Below the pieces are notes generated by a model. It did not search any database and was not told the DNA's origin. It saw only the letters and a program-made list of their open reading frames with translations. 64,000 nucleotides of DNA from Chelydra serpentina (lineage: Eukaryota; Chordata; Testudines; Chelydridae), in assembly GCA_037349315.1 (NCBI GenBank), contig JBAIAC010000004.1, forward strand, positions 26,663,001 to 26,727,000. Reading direction: 5' to 3'. Both the position numbers and the translations under genes were made by a program. Below are positions 11,975-25,400 of this stretch, one piece after another; the stretch's first letter is position 1, and every line of letters starts with the position of its first letter.

Positions 11975-12961
11975 AGTTAAGTCCAAAGCAGAATGTGAAG
12001 AGTTACAAAGGGACCTCACAAAACTGTGTGATTGGGCAACAAAACGGCAGATGAAATTCAGTGTTGATAAATGCAAAGCAATACACATTGGAAAACATAA
12101 TCCCAACTATACATACAAGATGATGGGGTCTAAATTAGCTGTTACCACTCAAGAAAGAGATCTTGGCATCATTGTGGATAGTTCTCTGACAACATCCACT
12201 CAATGTGTAGCGGCGGTCAAAAAAGCTAACAGAATGCTGGGAATCATTAGGAAAAGGATAGATAATAATATAGAGGCAATATGATATTTTCTATCTAAAT
12301 CCATGGTATACCCACGTATTGAATACTGCATGCAGATGTGTTCGCCCCATCTCAAAAAAGATATATTGGAATTGGAAAAGGTTCAGAAAAGGGCAACAAA
12401 AATGATTAGGGGATGGAACAGCTTCCATATGAGGAGAGATTAAGAAGACTGGGACTTTTCAGCTTGAAAAAGAGACAATGAAGGGGGATATGATAGAGGT
12501 CTATAAAATCATGTCTGGTGTAGAGACAGTAAATAAGGAAGTATTATTTACTCCTCATAACAGAGGAACCAGGAGTCACAAAATTAAATTAATAGGCAGC
12601 AGGTTTAAAACAAATAAAAGGAAGTATTTCTTCATACAACGCACAGTCAACCTGTGGAACTCTTTGCCAGATGATGTTGTGAAGGCCAAGACTATAGTTC
12701 AAAAAAGAACTAGATAAGTTCATGGAGGAGAGGTTCATCAATGGCTATTAGCCAGTATGGGCAGGGATGCAAAAAACATGCTCTGAAGTGTCCCTCGTCT
12801 CTGTTTGCCAGAAGCTGGGAATGACGGGGGATGAATCACTAGATGATTTCCTGTTTTGTTCATTCCCTCTGGGGCTCCTGGCATTGGCCACTGTCGGAAG
12901 ACAGGATACTGGGCCTAGGCGGACCATTGGTCTGACCCAGTATGGCCGTTCTTATGTTTTT
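11975..12961 (+). mobile_element. CR1 LINE, 5'-truncated 3' end
   Basis: The downstream end of a CR1 non-LTR retrotransposon. It covers the part of ORF2 after the reverse-transcriptase active site, then the 3' untranslated region, which ends in the CR1-typical TCTGACCCAGTATGGCCGTT followed by CTTATG. 5' truncation is usual for CR1 copies. An older MIR-like piece follows directly. Confidence 0.9.
12051..12717 (+). pseudogene. CR1 ORF2 C-terminal remnant
   Basis: Two open pieces (12051-12284 and 12478-12717) in different frames, joined by sequence with stops. The first carries the RT thumb region motifs FSVDKCKAIHIG, ERDLGIIVDSSL and KANRMLGIIRKRI. The second carries MIEVYKIMSGVE, RGTRSHKIKL and FIQRTVNLWNSLPDDVV, the conserved C-terminal region of CR1 ORF2. 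No reverse-transcriptase catalytic residues are present, so the copy is dead. Identification rests on these motifs; the exact CR1 subfamily is not determined. Confidence 0.88.
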
Positions 12962-12971
12962 AGTTTACAAA

Positions 12972-13112
12972 ATTTTGCACTTATATAGCAACTTCCACCA
13001 AAAGATCTTAAAGCACTTTAGAGACATTAATGAATTAAGCCACAGAACACCACATTGAGGCAAGCATGATTTATCCCTATTCTACAGAACAGGAAACTGA
13101 GGCAGAGTGTGA
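12972..13112 (-). repeat. MIR/L2-like ancient remnant
   Basis: Contains TATATAGCAACTTCCACCAA, AGATCTTAAAGCACTTTA and CAGGAAACTGAGGCAGAGTG, the same block order as at 55481-55620 (TATAGCACCT, GACAGTGCTTTAT, AAAACTGAGGCATAGAGAAT). Confidence 0.55.
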
Positions 13113-16100
13113 GTAGGGGCCTGATCTTGCAAACCCTTCATCCAAATTAACCTCACCCATTGGGACTACATATGTGAATGAGATTTATTCATGTGGGGAA
13201 AGGTTACAACATTGGATCTTAAATAACTTTCTCACAACAATATGGGAAGTCTCTGACTGAGCTGAGAACAGAACCCAGACTTCTTGACACCAGACCTGTG
13301 TCATAACCTCAAGACCTTTCCCTTCCAGGGTGTGAGATGTCTTGAGAGGATTGTGTATTCCAAACCATTCCATTGATGAACTCCAGCACAGTGAGTATAT
13401 AAAGTAGCTACAGACCAAAATAATTAAATGAAATGTTAAACAATAAATACAGAAGGGGAAATGGACAGTTTAGGAAACCCATTGAAACTGTAATGTGCTT
13501 TCAAACCATTTGGAAACTACTGTTAATGTGGCAGTGAGCTCATTAAGAGGACTCCATGCACACAGCATGTTATACTTTTAACCCTTCTGCCAGGTGGTGT
13601 CGGCAGCAACAAAGATCAGGTCAGGTCAAGATCTAGGGGTTCCTCTTAACATTAAAAAACAAAACTGGCTCAAGCCCACACCCAGGAATCTGGGAAAAGT
13701 AAACACCACCGTGAGCACCTCTAAGAGGCAATACTTCCCTGCTTGCAAGCACTGAGTCTGTGTATAACAAAAGTAAACTTTTATTAAAAGGGAAAGGGAA
13801 CTCAGCATTAATTTGGGAAAATACTGCAACCATTCTTCAAAAGCATGTAAATCACAAGTAAACACCTGATCCACAATGTATTGGGCAGCCAGCGTCCTTT
13901 GCCGCAGTTCTTCACCTTGTGATGTGAAAGTCCAATGGACAAACATTCCTTTAACACACCATTCCCCTTTCCCTCTGCGGCACCCCACTCACTGTTGGTT
14001 GTCTGAAGTCAGTGAAGTCCTGCAATTTAGGGTTACGTCCTCGTGGCTTCACCTCTCCTCCCCAAATGAGGAGTTGAGCTCTGCGGCTGTCCACTGTCTC
14101 TGCTGGTGTTTGCTGCTCACTGCTGCTGCATGCCTCTCCTACTGCCTCTACAATGCCATATTCCTAGCCTACCACTTAGACTAGTTCTTAGTGATTTCAC
14201 TGGGTCATAGGGAACCTCACTACTACTGCAACCTCTGCATTATCATTTGCTGCAACACTGCCCCCACATCCATACAAGGCCCAGCCCCTACACCTACTCA
14301 TCAGTTGTTTCAGCTCTATTAATCATTGAGTAAAAACAAGGACTCACTACTGAGTCTGATCAGATCTATCTTTAAACGCTGGAGAAAGGGGGATTAAATA
14401 GTATCAAGGACTCTTTCAACACATTGCACACCACCAAGTAGGAACACTTATCCTTACTCCCTCTGACTTTTACTTGGATTTGGCATCACTACCCCCTCCT
14501 TAGTGAATGAGGTTAAAAAATTAAGGGTGACATCCCTCAATTAGGGCATGCTAAATTCAGTTCTGCTGCCCTTTACTCATGCAATAATGATAACCTTTCA
14601 TTACCCTTGCATTCAACACTACTGTGAGTCTCTTCCCCCAGTTCATCACTAGATATCAGGGGCAAGCTTATTCAGACCCTGCTTACACACCTTTGACGGG
14701 TGATCTGCACTGGTCAATTCCAGGTGAAATTTAAGGTTTTGATCTTATCTTAAAGATGTAAGTGATTTGGTCCTGGCTATGTGAGAGGCTCCCAGCCTGA
14801 TATACACCAGAGGAAGACAGTCACAGAGCATTCTTTAGTCAGGAATCCTTCACTTTGGGACGTAGCTTCCTTCCTCGATCTGACAGATCTGACTTAATGA
14901 CTTTCAAACCCACCTGTTTTCCAAGGCTTTTTCCTGGGAATGAAGAGAGCAATTGATGGATGGGATGATTAGGGGTAACTGAAGGAAGTTGGTGTGTTTG
15001 GCCTTGGAAGAAGGTAGCCTTTTCTCTACTGAGACCTACAGGTGTGCTGGGTCTGTACAATCTGGCTTTAAATAAATGTATTTTTCATAACATTTTGTAA
15101 TGTGCCTTTGCAGTCTATGCATATAAATAAATACATCTGGCTTAGATTGAAAAAGGTCAAAAGTCACTGCCATCCGATGGTTGTTCAATGACCCGTTCAA
15201 TGGTTGTCTCAGTCCACTTCCTAGGGGACAGAGGGTCAAAACATGGCAGATACTAACTAGAGACTCTAAGGGCTGGGTGGGAACACAGTGAACTACCCTC
15301 ACACATTTAGACTTCAGACCTGTGTCTTCAGGTCAAAGTTGTAGCAGATTGGTGGGGCAAGTGGGGAAGCTTGTACAACAACTTTTTGTGCAGTAGGACG
15401 TCAGTCTCCAGGGCTGTGAATCCAGAACTTTTGATGGTTACTAAATCCACCCAAACAGAAGCCCACTACCACAGTCCCTACAAATCATTGTTGGTTCCCT
15501 CTGTACAATGAAGCTCCAGGGTTTTATACACCACAACTCATTCCTTCCAAGGCTCTGAAGTAAACAGCACTGCTTTCAAATATATATTTGATTGTCATTA
15601 CAACACTTTTTGTAATTAAATGAGTGCTTTAGTCCCGCAATAAAATTAATTCTGAAAACGGCTGAGCCAAGGCCAAATTAAGACTGTGGAAATGGAGCAT
15701 AGATGGTCATGCTCTAAAATAACAGGGGTCAAGAAACATAAGGCCGTTTGTGCTGATGGCTTGTACAGAACAGGGCATGTTGCCCAGATAGGGCATTCTC
15801 CAAAAGAAGAACCAGAAATAAGTAGTAATGTGGAGGTACAGAGACACCAGTGTATACTTTCTCAAAGAAGAGTTTCCTGATTTATGAAGCTTCAATAACA
15901 ATTCCATAGTTAAACCTTTAAGAAACTTTTCATGATAAAGCGAAGTTCAGTCATAGTTTTAAATTACACAAAAAGAGATATTTTCTGTGTGAAATGTATG
16001 CAATATGCAATTTCAAAAAGAGCCAGGTATTTCATTTTGGGGCAAGTCTGCTGCTGTTTCTTTGCTAGCATGCAAAAGTGGCTTGGTCAAACTTAAGAGG

Positions 16101-17812
16101 TTTAAAATTGCAAGGAGAAGTGTTCATATGTGGTACTCATGCTACATGGATAATAGAAAAGTCCTGCACTACAGAAAATAATTGTGTGCACTATGCTATG
16201 GGTCCTTAAATATTATAACCCTGAGCATTGTATGAGGGTGAGTCTAAGCACACTGGGAACTCACTCTGGGTTCACCTGACTCTTGTAACATATACTCATA
16301 AAAAGCCTCCTCACTGGACATCACCACCTGATATTGTACTGGGGGCAGGGAACGTTCAGGCAATGTTCTGTATAAATTTATTACACGCCCCTTGTTCCTG
16401 CACATCAGCTCTCAGAGCATGACTAGGGTATGACCTGCCAGGTGGGTTACCAACCATGAAAACTCCCTCTACGGTCTCAGAACAGCTACTGAACATGTCT
16501 GATAACTATCACAACCTGTTCTGGAAGTTTCTTCTGAGTCCTTCTAGCTGATTTGCCCTGCCCTCTGCACAGCGACGCAGAGTATCTAGCTAAAATGCAT
16601 GTCTCCTCCCCACGGCTTCTCTCCCCCCGCTCTCCCAGAGGAAAAGTCAAATGCTACATGAAGGGCGTGGGTTACACTATTACATAGAAGGGCAGAGGAT
16701 GCCCCCCACCGACCACTGGGAGGGCTGTCACCTGCAAAGTAGGAAAGGCCCCCTGGAAAGGCCTAGCTCCAGCCAGGCCACCCCTGAGGAAAAGGCTACA
16801 AGGAAGCATCCTCACTAAGACACGTTCCCCTTCCAAATCCCCTTCCCTTCATGTCTCAGCATCAGAAGGTGAGGCATTCCCGGCACTAATTCCATTTGCG
16901 CAGAACCTATCTCTTGACAAATCCTAAGGCTTCAGCTGCACCCAGAGGTATTGTCTCATGGACCCCGCAGACAGACAGAAGGTGAAATGAGTGGTGAACT
17001 GCCCCCACTTACCTCACTGGAGTATTCTTTCTGAAGTCTCATGATGACAGTTTAAATATCAATATTAACTGTTTCATCGATGATGATTATTTAAAATGGA
17101 AACACCCCCATTATTCCTAGATTATGTAAGTAAAATCCATGATAAAATCCCATGGGTTTCCCAGGATCTGCACAGAAAGCTACCTCTTCCATGTTAGTTC
17201 CTAGTCCCCCTACCAACACTGCTCCCTCAGAAACTGGAGCCTGAGCCAATAACTCTTCCTCACCAAGGGCTTTCAAGTGTGAAATGAGAAACCATGGGAG
17301 TTAATACTGGCAAGTCCAGCAATAATTTGTGTGGATACTTTCCTGCAGTGCTTACCTGGGAATGATGTAATGTACAGGTATTCGCCTTCAGCTGTGGCCC
17401 CTACTCAGCCATGCCCTCCAAAACCATAAGCTGCAAAACTGTTCATATGACAGACGTCTGCAGGTTCAAGGAAGAAGATTACAATGGTTAGGCTCTTCTC
17501 TCCCTGCTGCCTTACAGTGCAGTACTGGATGCCTTTCATCCTCCCTGCATCCAAAGTTTTTAGTTTTGATGGATCTGGAGGATTTTAATGCCGACATTGG
17601 CTCTGAGGCTTGTTTTGCTTTTTTAATTGCTTGTACGTGAACCTAGAGTTTTTGCTGGGTCCCTTTTAAAACATTGAATATAAATTAATAAATAATAATA
17701 ATAAATAATAAAAACCAAACTGATGGGATTATATGGAAACATTGTTATATGAAGTTTCATTGAACTGCTGGTGAACATACCAGGTAAATTAGATAACACG
17801 TTATCTGCCACC
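13113..17812. other. Long non-coding stretch
   Basis: No gene or well-defined repeat recognised over 4.7 kb. Open frames such as 13626-13988 (minus) and 13876-14184 (plus) overlap on opposite strands and show no motif. Confidence 0.4.
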
Positions 17813-17820
17813 CCGTAGAT

Positions 17821-18153
17821 CAGGGAACGGCAGCCTTTGGCATGCGGTCCGTCAGGGAAATCCGCTGGCAGGCCAGGATGGTTTGTTTACCTGCAGCGTC
17901 TGCAGGTTTGGCCGATCGCAGCTCCCACTGGCCGCGGTTCGCCGCTCCAGGCCAATGGGGGCTGCAGGAAGCAGCACGGGCCAAGGGATGTGCTGGCCAC
18001 CGCTTCCCGCGGCCCCCATTGGCCTGGAGTGGCGAACCGCGGCCAATGGGAGCTGCGATCAGCCGAACCTGCGGACGCTGCAGGTAAATAAACCGTCCCG
18101 GCCTGCCAGCGGATTTCCCTGACGGGCCGCGTGCCACAGGTTGCCGATCCCTG
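17821..18153. mobile_element. Foldback hAT-like MITE
   Basis: A 333-bp GC-rich element whose halves are inverted copies: CAGGGAACGGCAGCCTTTGG at the left, and CAGGTTGCCGATCCCTG at the right. Inside, GGGAAATCCGCTGGCAGGCC is mirrored by GCCTGCCAGCGGATTTCCC. Flanks are CCGTAGAT (17813-17820) and CCATAGAT (18154-18161), an 8-bp duplication with one mismatch, as for hAT elements. The overlapping short frames across it on both strands come from this symmetry and are not genes. Confidence 0.88.
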
Positions 18154-18359
18154 CCATAGATCATAAACATCTACAACAAATAAATAGAATGCTGCTCTGT
18201 GCCCTCATGGGCATGTGCAAACTCCAACCTGCTCATGTACGTTGGTAGTTGCTGCTTCCTAAACTGGACACCCACCAAAGTGCACACATGCTTTTGAAGT
18301 TTTGGGTCTCCCAGTTTATAACCCAAATTGAAAAGCCTCCTTAGTGAGAGTAGCAAGTA

Positions 18360-18675
18360 AACATGTGCATAAGTCTAACTGAAGTAAACGTTAATCATTT
18401 TCCATTGCAACTCCCGTGGAAGTCACGTGTCTAAAGTTAAGCATATGCTTATGTGCTGTTCTGGATAGCGCTGGCCTGAAGCACATGCTTGTGTATGTTA
18501 CTGGAGTGCAGCCCTAGCTTAGTTGCGCTTTTTAGGGAAAACTCTGAACCAAAGGTCCAATCCTGCAAACCTGCACCACAGCAGCTTTGTTCATGTGACT
18601 GATCCCATTCGAAGCAATACAGCTACTCACGTGGGTGAAGCTACTCAGGTACAGAAGTATTTGCAGGACTGAACT
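18360..18675. repeat. Two degenerate palindromic foldback repeats
   Basis: About 18360-18500 contains CATGTGCATAAGTCTAACTG mirrored by AGTTAAGCATATGCTTATGT. About 18553-18675 contains CAATCCTGCAAACCTGC mirrored by GTATTTGCAGGACTG. Both resemble the repeat at 5697-5822. Confidence 0.45.
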
Positions 18676-18694
18676 ACAAATCAGCTACACTTAG

Positions 18695-18810
18695 TTGGAT
18701 TGTAAGCTCTTTGGGGCAGGGAATGTGTTTCCATAGTGCCTAGGACAATAGGATCCTTGTCTGTTACTGGGGCTCCTAGATGCTATGGTAATACAATAAT
18801 AATTAATAAT
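18695..18810 (+). repeat. Ancient repeat, CR1/L2-type 3' end
   Basis: Reads GGATTGTAAGCTCTTTGGGG, then TAGTGCCTAGGACAATAGGA, CTGGGGCTCCTAGATGCTAT and an AATAATAATTAATAATAATA tail. This is the clearest copy of this old family in the window. Confidence 0.65.
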
Positions 18811-21730
18811 AATAATACAGAAATCAAGCTAATTAAAATGAGTTTCCCCCCTTTGTTTGGCAGTTAAATTACAATACTGCCATGATCCAACACTTTAATA
18901 TTACCAAGACCAACTTGTAGATCAGGTTCAACAGGATTTAATGTAGAGTCACTGCATTTTCCAGGCAGTATGCAAACCATATTTAATGAAAGGGAAGAAT
19001 AATGGGGCCCAGGAAGGAAGCCTCCAGACAATCTGTATCTGAGATTTGTTCCCAGTACACTGCATGTCTTCTATTACTTGTAACAGTTTTGTTGTGCTTT
19101 GGCCTAAATTAGGATTGGAACAGCAGCATGCAAAATTAAATGTTTAGCTGATGCATTGTGTGGGATATAATGCAGCACTGGCTGCTGGAAAATATTTTCT
19201 TATGTAAACACTGAATAAGAAATACATATTTTAGGATTCAAGAAGAAGATGTCAGAGAATATTAACCTTCCTCGGAGGATGTGTGGGGTGAACACAGAAT
19301 TACCAAAGCATTATGAAACAGGAACAAATTAATTTAAATTATCTTTCTTGGGCCATATATTTTCCCCAATGTTTATTTACCTAGTTGACAATATAGCCGT
19401 ACCGATTCATACAATTTTAGGGGGAAATTCTCTCTCTAATCCACTCTCCTGATTTCTGTGACATATGCCGCACACAAACCTTCTCCTCTGAAAGAATCAT
19501 GACAGAGATATGCAAGTGGGTCAACATTATACTTGGATTCAATGGATACAGGAGATCACCAAGATGCACTGTGGTAACCCACTGGTCAGTATGTTACAAA
19601 TCGCCTTGTACGCCGGATCCACAGAGTCTGTTACAGTCTGGGCAATACGGAGAGCATGATTTTTTAACTCCAGTTGTAGAGACACAAACTTATAGATCTA
19701 TAAGTCCCCGATTTAATACCCTGAGTCAGCCATCAGCATCAGGTAGCAGCCATCTCTTAGCAGGGTCTCTGTGGGACTCACACAGCTGTGGATTTCAGAT
19801 GCTTAGGACGAGCTTCTTCTGTCCAGAGGAAGCATGTAACCCACTGCTCAGTGTATGCTGCACTTTCCCCTCTGTGTCCCACCCACACGGTATCTGAGTC
19901 CATTACAGCTCAACACCGAGCTTGGGTCCTCAGTTAAAGCTGTAGTGAGTGACCCATGCTTACAGATCTGGAAGTCTGCACTTCACTCCCCTCTGTGTTG
20001 GGCAATATGGTGGCTCTCACACCATGGACTCACCCTATGCTGATGACATCCAATGTCCTTCTTTAGTGATTCAACCTATGCCATCATCAAGATGTCACAG
20101 TAGGTCGAAGAAGCCTCTTCTTACTGTACAATTTTAGCCGCAGTCCTGCAGTCAGATCCATGCAGGCTAACTCTCATGCTTGCTAGAGTCCCACTGACCC
20201 CACAGGTGGGGTGTCTGCCCTTGAGGACTCCTTTGCAGGATTGACATCTAACACGGTTTGGTACTTGGAGTTTCAGATAGAACACAGGGTGTGATTGTCA
20301 GCAGCATCTGGGAAGAGTTTGCTTTGTCAGCATTTGGGATGTTTTTGATCTCACCAGCCCACAATCTGTGCTCACCCCTTTCTTTAGCCTGCACTCCTGT
20401 GCACCACAAAGCTAAGATGCAATAATTGTGTTAACAGGGGATGGTCATTCTGGTCTTTATATTAATCCCCTCCAACAAAAATCTGTTAGTGTTTGTAGCC
20501 CCCTCCTGGGTCACTGCTGACCCCCAATGGCAGCAGAACCTCTCATCCCCTCCCCCCCCCTCATACACACACACACAATGGGGTAATCTGGCCACACACA
20601 GCCTCTCCTGGGCCTGTAGCTGGTCATTGCTACAGTTCACTCAGACTTTGGCACAGTAACTCCTTCTCCTCTGGGGTCTGCCCAGGCTTAGTTCATATGC
20701 ATGGGTGGTCCCAGCCATGTGCAGGCTCTTCAGGGGCAGCAGTTGATTGCTTGGCTTATCTGTCAGGCTCCTGGGCTGTCCCCAATATACTCTTTGTGTG
20801 TCTCAAGCAGAGGAGGGGCAGGTAGCCTCAGTTTCGGTTCCAGTCTCTGCCTCTGTTCTGCTGTGTGTGGGATCCTCTGGGAGCCACTGCTGTTAAGCCC
20901 CTAAGCTAGCCACGGTTGCTCCATTTTCATTGTGGAGTATCAGCATTACTGCCTCCCCAGCTAAAAGTACCAAGTTGCCATTCGGCTGTACAAGTCACTA
21001 GGAAAATAGACTTCACCTTCTCCAGCTACCTGCCTGGCCATACCCAATAAGAAAAGGAGGCAGCATTGTTGCATGGACTGGAGAGAGGAAAAGAATTAGT
21101 GTCCTGTATCCCTTCCCCATCACTGTGAGGATCTGCGTGTCCCTTACCTGCCTTTGGGATGCAGGCTGCACCTATTCAAAACGTGACCTTGACCTTCTGT
21201 CTAGAACACTTTTTTTTTTTTCATTTTTAGAGTGCTTTTCAGATTCAAGTCCAAATGGGTTTGAAAATGACATGTTACACATTTTTGGAATGATCTGAAC
21301 ATATGACTTGGGGGACCTTGCAATTTGGCTGTCCTTTAGCTGCACAGTCTTTCCAAATGGAATTGCCCTCTAAGTTAAAGTCACTGCTTCAAAACAATGC
21401 TCCAAGCAAGCACACCTGACAATATATATTCCTAAGAAATAAAGTACTTTCCGATAGATAATCATTTTGTGTAAGTCACATGGGGCCATTCTGTACCATC
21501 ATTTTTTCAGCTGTCCTCCATATTCAAAAGCAAGGAGCAGGATGATTTAAAGAAGAAATGGCACAATGCATCTGTCACAAAAATGGTTGGCAAGGGCTTT
21601 GTCAAAGGGCTACTAATTAATTGTGCTTGTTTTTGTTGGGTGGGGGAGCTTCACTGATATACCTTTTCAAAAAATATTAAAGATAAATTAGGATTATTCC
21701 CCATAAAATGATTTTCTTCATTTATTTATG
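18811..21730. other. Non-coding stretch
   Basis: No gene recognised. The region 19500-20100 has several overlapping moderate frames and imperfect internal similarity (CTGTGTCCCACCCACACGGT and similar), but no domain. Confidence 0.4.
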
Positions 21731-21820
21731 CCCCAGTTCAGCAAAAGCACTTATGCATATCAACGAAAAAAGTCAATGGGACTTAAGCACATGTTTAAGT
21801 ACTTTGCTGAATTGGGGCCT
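21731..21820. repeat. Palindromic foldback repeat (CCCCAGTTCAGCAAA ends)
   Basis: CCCCAGTTCAGCAAAAGCAC is mirrored by GTACTTTGCTGAATTGGGG around AAAGTCAATGGGACTT. A second copy is at 44235-44320. Confidence 0.7.
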
Positions 21821-22165
21821 TACAGTGGCAGAGCTGAGCATTTCAGAGAAAGCAAGCGAGCGAGAGAGAGCGTATCTAGAGGGATCAGAGATAATTTAAT
21901 TTAAATAAGGAATCTGTCTTTCTACCTCTGAAGTTCAAATTTACTTGTGTACCATGAAGGTAGAGGCTGCATTATTCAGTAATCTGCTGGTGCAGTTTCA
22001 ACTTTATTCCTACCAAATAACCAGCAAAATATCAAGTAAACCAAAAAGACAATGCATGAAAACAGGCTTCATATATTGCATTACAAAATATCCAGTCACA
22101 TTGCTTCTAGTTCAGAATGTAACATCTCCACAATGGCAGCTCTAACAACTCACTTGTGGTTACTA

Positions 22166-22452
22166 CAGGGGTGAAAGTAACTTAAAGGACATACCGGTAC
22201 GCCGGAGTCCTGAGCAGAGGGCGGGGCCTCGACAGAAAGGGGTGGGGCCTCAACCAAAAGAGGCGGGGCCTTCAGAGCCCTGGGCCCTTTAAATCGAGGG
22301 GGCTCCGGCAGCAGGGCTCTGGAGGCAATTTAAAGGGCCCGGGGCTTCAGCTGCTGCCAGAAGCCCCAGGCCCTTTAAATCGCCACCTGGGGAAGCCGGT
22401 CCGGTCCAGCGCACCATCTCTTGCCAGTATGCCGTACCGGACCGGACCTTAA
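22166..22452. mobile_element. MITE with CAGGGGTGAAAGTAA end, right end lost
   Basis: Starts CAGGGGTGAAAGTAACTTAA and continues through a GC-rich body with ACCGGTACGCC, mirrored near the right by GCCGTACCGG. The expected terminal repeat at the right end is missing; sequence stops at GGACCTTAA and passes into a 17-bp tandem duplication (ACCTTAAACACAAGACT twice, 22445-22480). Confidence 0.65.
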
Positions 22453-25400
22453 ACACAAGACTACCTTAAACACAAGACTTCCACCTACTCCCATGGCTAT
22501 AGAGAATAGGGGAAAAAACCCATAAAGGATGTTTCTTCCTAGACCAGTAGGTCAGCATTATAACAATATAGAGAAAATTGTAGATTTTTTTTAAACACAC
22601 AAAGGAGAAACTGAATAGCTTCCATTGGGAAACTAGTTCTTTTTAAAGTCTTGCAGTTATGTGGGGGAAGAGAAAAAATTTCAGTGAAAGTAAAAGTGAT
22701 TTCTGATTTAATCATGTAGGAAATGACAGGCTGGGAAAAAGACACGGGCGGATGGCTTATCTATAAAACCTCTACAATACATTAAAGACTTGTTTCTACA
22801 ACATTAACAGAATCCCTTTCAGATTCTTTAGCATAAGGTTCCCAGAACTGAAGTTGTGATAGTAATGGATTTATCATGGGATTGACATACTGATCTACAA
22901 TGGAGAAAAATCAGTTTGACATCCTGCCAAGTAACATATTCCAAATGGATCAAAATAACACATATCACTCTGAAAAAGTTATGAACTAAAGTTCTGTTTA
23001 CTTTATTATAATACATAAAATCAAATCCAAAATAAACAGCATAGGATAACAACCCTCTCTCAATCATATTCAGTGAAACATGCCAATTTGTGTTTCTAAT
23101 TTTATTTATTTGAAAGTGTAATTTAACTTTCAGGAGACATCCTCTCTCTTTATACACCCTGTATTGTTCAAAATCAGTACAGAAGACTGGGAAGTAATTA
23201 GCACTTGTAATTGCCCTGTCCCCTGCACCATTCAAATCAAATCAGCAAGCACAACTGGCAGAGCAGACAATCTCCATACTCTCCCAAAACACGGCTTTGG
23301 TTTGCACCTTCTAGGAGACCCTATGAGGAACTGTGGCTGATGTCAGGTGGGAGCAGACACATACCTGCATGTTTCACCGAACAATAATTTGATAACAATA
23401 ATTTAATTGAGACCATCCAGTCTAGAATATGGCTCGGCAAGCTGCACATCTGCTACTAGCCCACCAGGCTGTCCTGCAGGCACGCAGCATGAACAAGGAT
23501 AAATGAAATAAGAGGTGAAATCCCCAATTACCTTGAGAGCAGATGTTTCCCTGATGGTTTCTGCTGGATACATCATGGTTTCCTGTTAACTGGCCTTTTT
23601 GCAGGGAGGTGGGTGCCTGGAAATGGCACAGTGCTTGCCACCTGAGTGTCAGCACACAGTCACTATCAGGACTTACAGGCATATTACTGACCAAATAGTA
23701 CAAGTAATTTAAGTAGTAGGCTTCTTTTGGGACGGTGCCAAATTATTATTGATTACTCTGATTGATATGAATGAGCGTGGTGAGCAGGAGTTTGGTGTGG
23801 CCTGGTACGTCTGGATTTGCTAGAGGATTCTGGGAGCAGGGGTCTCTTGGCATCAGACAGTTGGTATGGAAATTTACTGAGCGTGATCAGAGGCTCTAGC
23901 TGCGTGTGTCTTTCAACATAGAACTTTGAACTATATCAGACGATGGCCAGCTCACCAAGTAAAGAAAACGCAAAAACACGGGCTCAATGAGCTCAGCCCA
24001 GGCTGACCCGGGTCAAAATGACCCTTTTGAACAACCCCACACGAAGAGGGAGACGTATTATAGAACCTTTTACTGCTTGCGGGATTCTCTCTCGAGTAAA
24101 CTGCTGTGCATTGAGCAAACTGAATCTGAATTGTCACCGGTAACAATCTGCCTAGCTGTGGGCCATTAAAGATCCGTTTCAACAGATTCCACTAGCAAAG
24201 CCTAGCCCCACACACAAGCTAAGGTGAATGGAGGTGTGAGCTTCCAGAATGCAGTGTGTCTGCCCACAAATGACACAGACATGTAAAGTCACTGATGCAA
24301 GAGCTTTCTAGCAGTTCCTATGAATAATCTCCTACCTTTATCCTGCCACTCAACATTTAGACAATTTTGGCCTGGTGTGATGCTGTCAGGGCACGTGGCA
24401 GCTCATGCCAAGGCATAGCAGGAAACCAGCCTGGCTCATCTGTGTGTTAAGCGCTTTCTTAAAATAGATGTAAAGTTTATAGGAAGGTGTTTCATGTTTG
24501 GACTCCATGAAATGCTTGCGAGTTGCTGCATGCATTAATTTCACATATCTGCATCCCATGTTATAAGCTTTTGCTATGAAATGGGGGGGGAAAAACCTGT
24601 CAGGAGAGACGCATTACCAAGTGTGAAATGCTAGTTTATCACAAGAGGTGTCATCTCCTACCCAACAAAAGAAGACCTATAGGCACCAGATGAACCATTG
24701 TGGAACATCAGTGGACAAAAGACTTTATTGATTGTTCCCCCACACCAATGAAGAGGGAACATGAACGGGATGAGGGTCTATCAGTTTGGCCTCTGGGGGA
24801 AGGGAATAAAAATCCCTGACCAGAAGGAACTGTATCACTGTGTTGCTTGGAATTTGGAGAGGACAATATTTCTAAGCATAAGCAAAAGATCCCCAAGCTG
24901 CTTAGCTTAGCCCTAAAGGACATAGAGAGCTTGCACATGTCAGCAGCTTCTACTATTTTTAGAAATGTAAAACTGTAACTCATTCGTATGGGTATGTTTA
25001 CATGCTTTATTGTTGTAAATAACAATTCTTTTTCTTAGTTAATAAATCTTTAGTTGTGCATTACAGGACTGGCTACAAGAGTTGTATCTGGTAAGAGATC
25101 TCCAGGACAATTGACCCGGGGTAAGTAACTGGTCTTTTAGGACTGGGAGCAACATGAATATTGTTGTGATTTTTGGTGTAAGGGATCACCTATCACAAAG
25201 GCAAGCTTGCCTGGGTGACAAGATAGACCAGAGTGTCCTAGGGGGCCATCAGACTCCGTGTTAAGGCTGTTGTAGTGCCAGAGGAGTTCACACTTGATAC
25301 TTTGATGGCAAAATCTAAATATCAACCAGTTTGGTGTTTGTGCCCTTGTTTGTAACACTCTGCCCTGAGGTTGGCACCTCGGTGTCGTGAGCCACTCCAG

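Noticed and set aside
19500..20140. Cluster of frames that might be an old gene
   Set aside because: Frames overlap, lack motifs, and no splice-like structure is evident.
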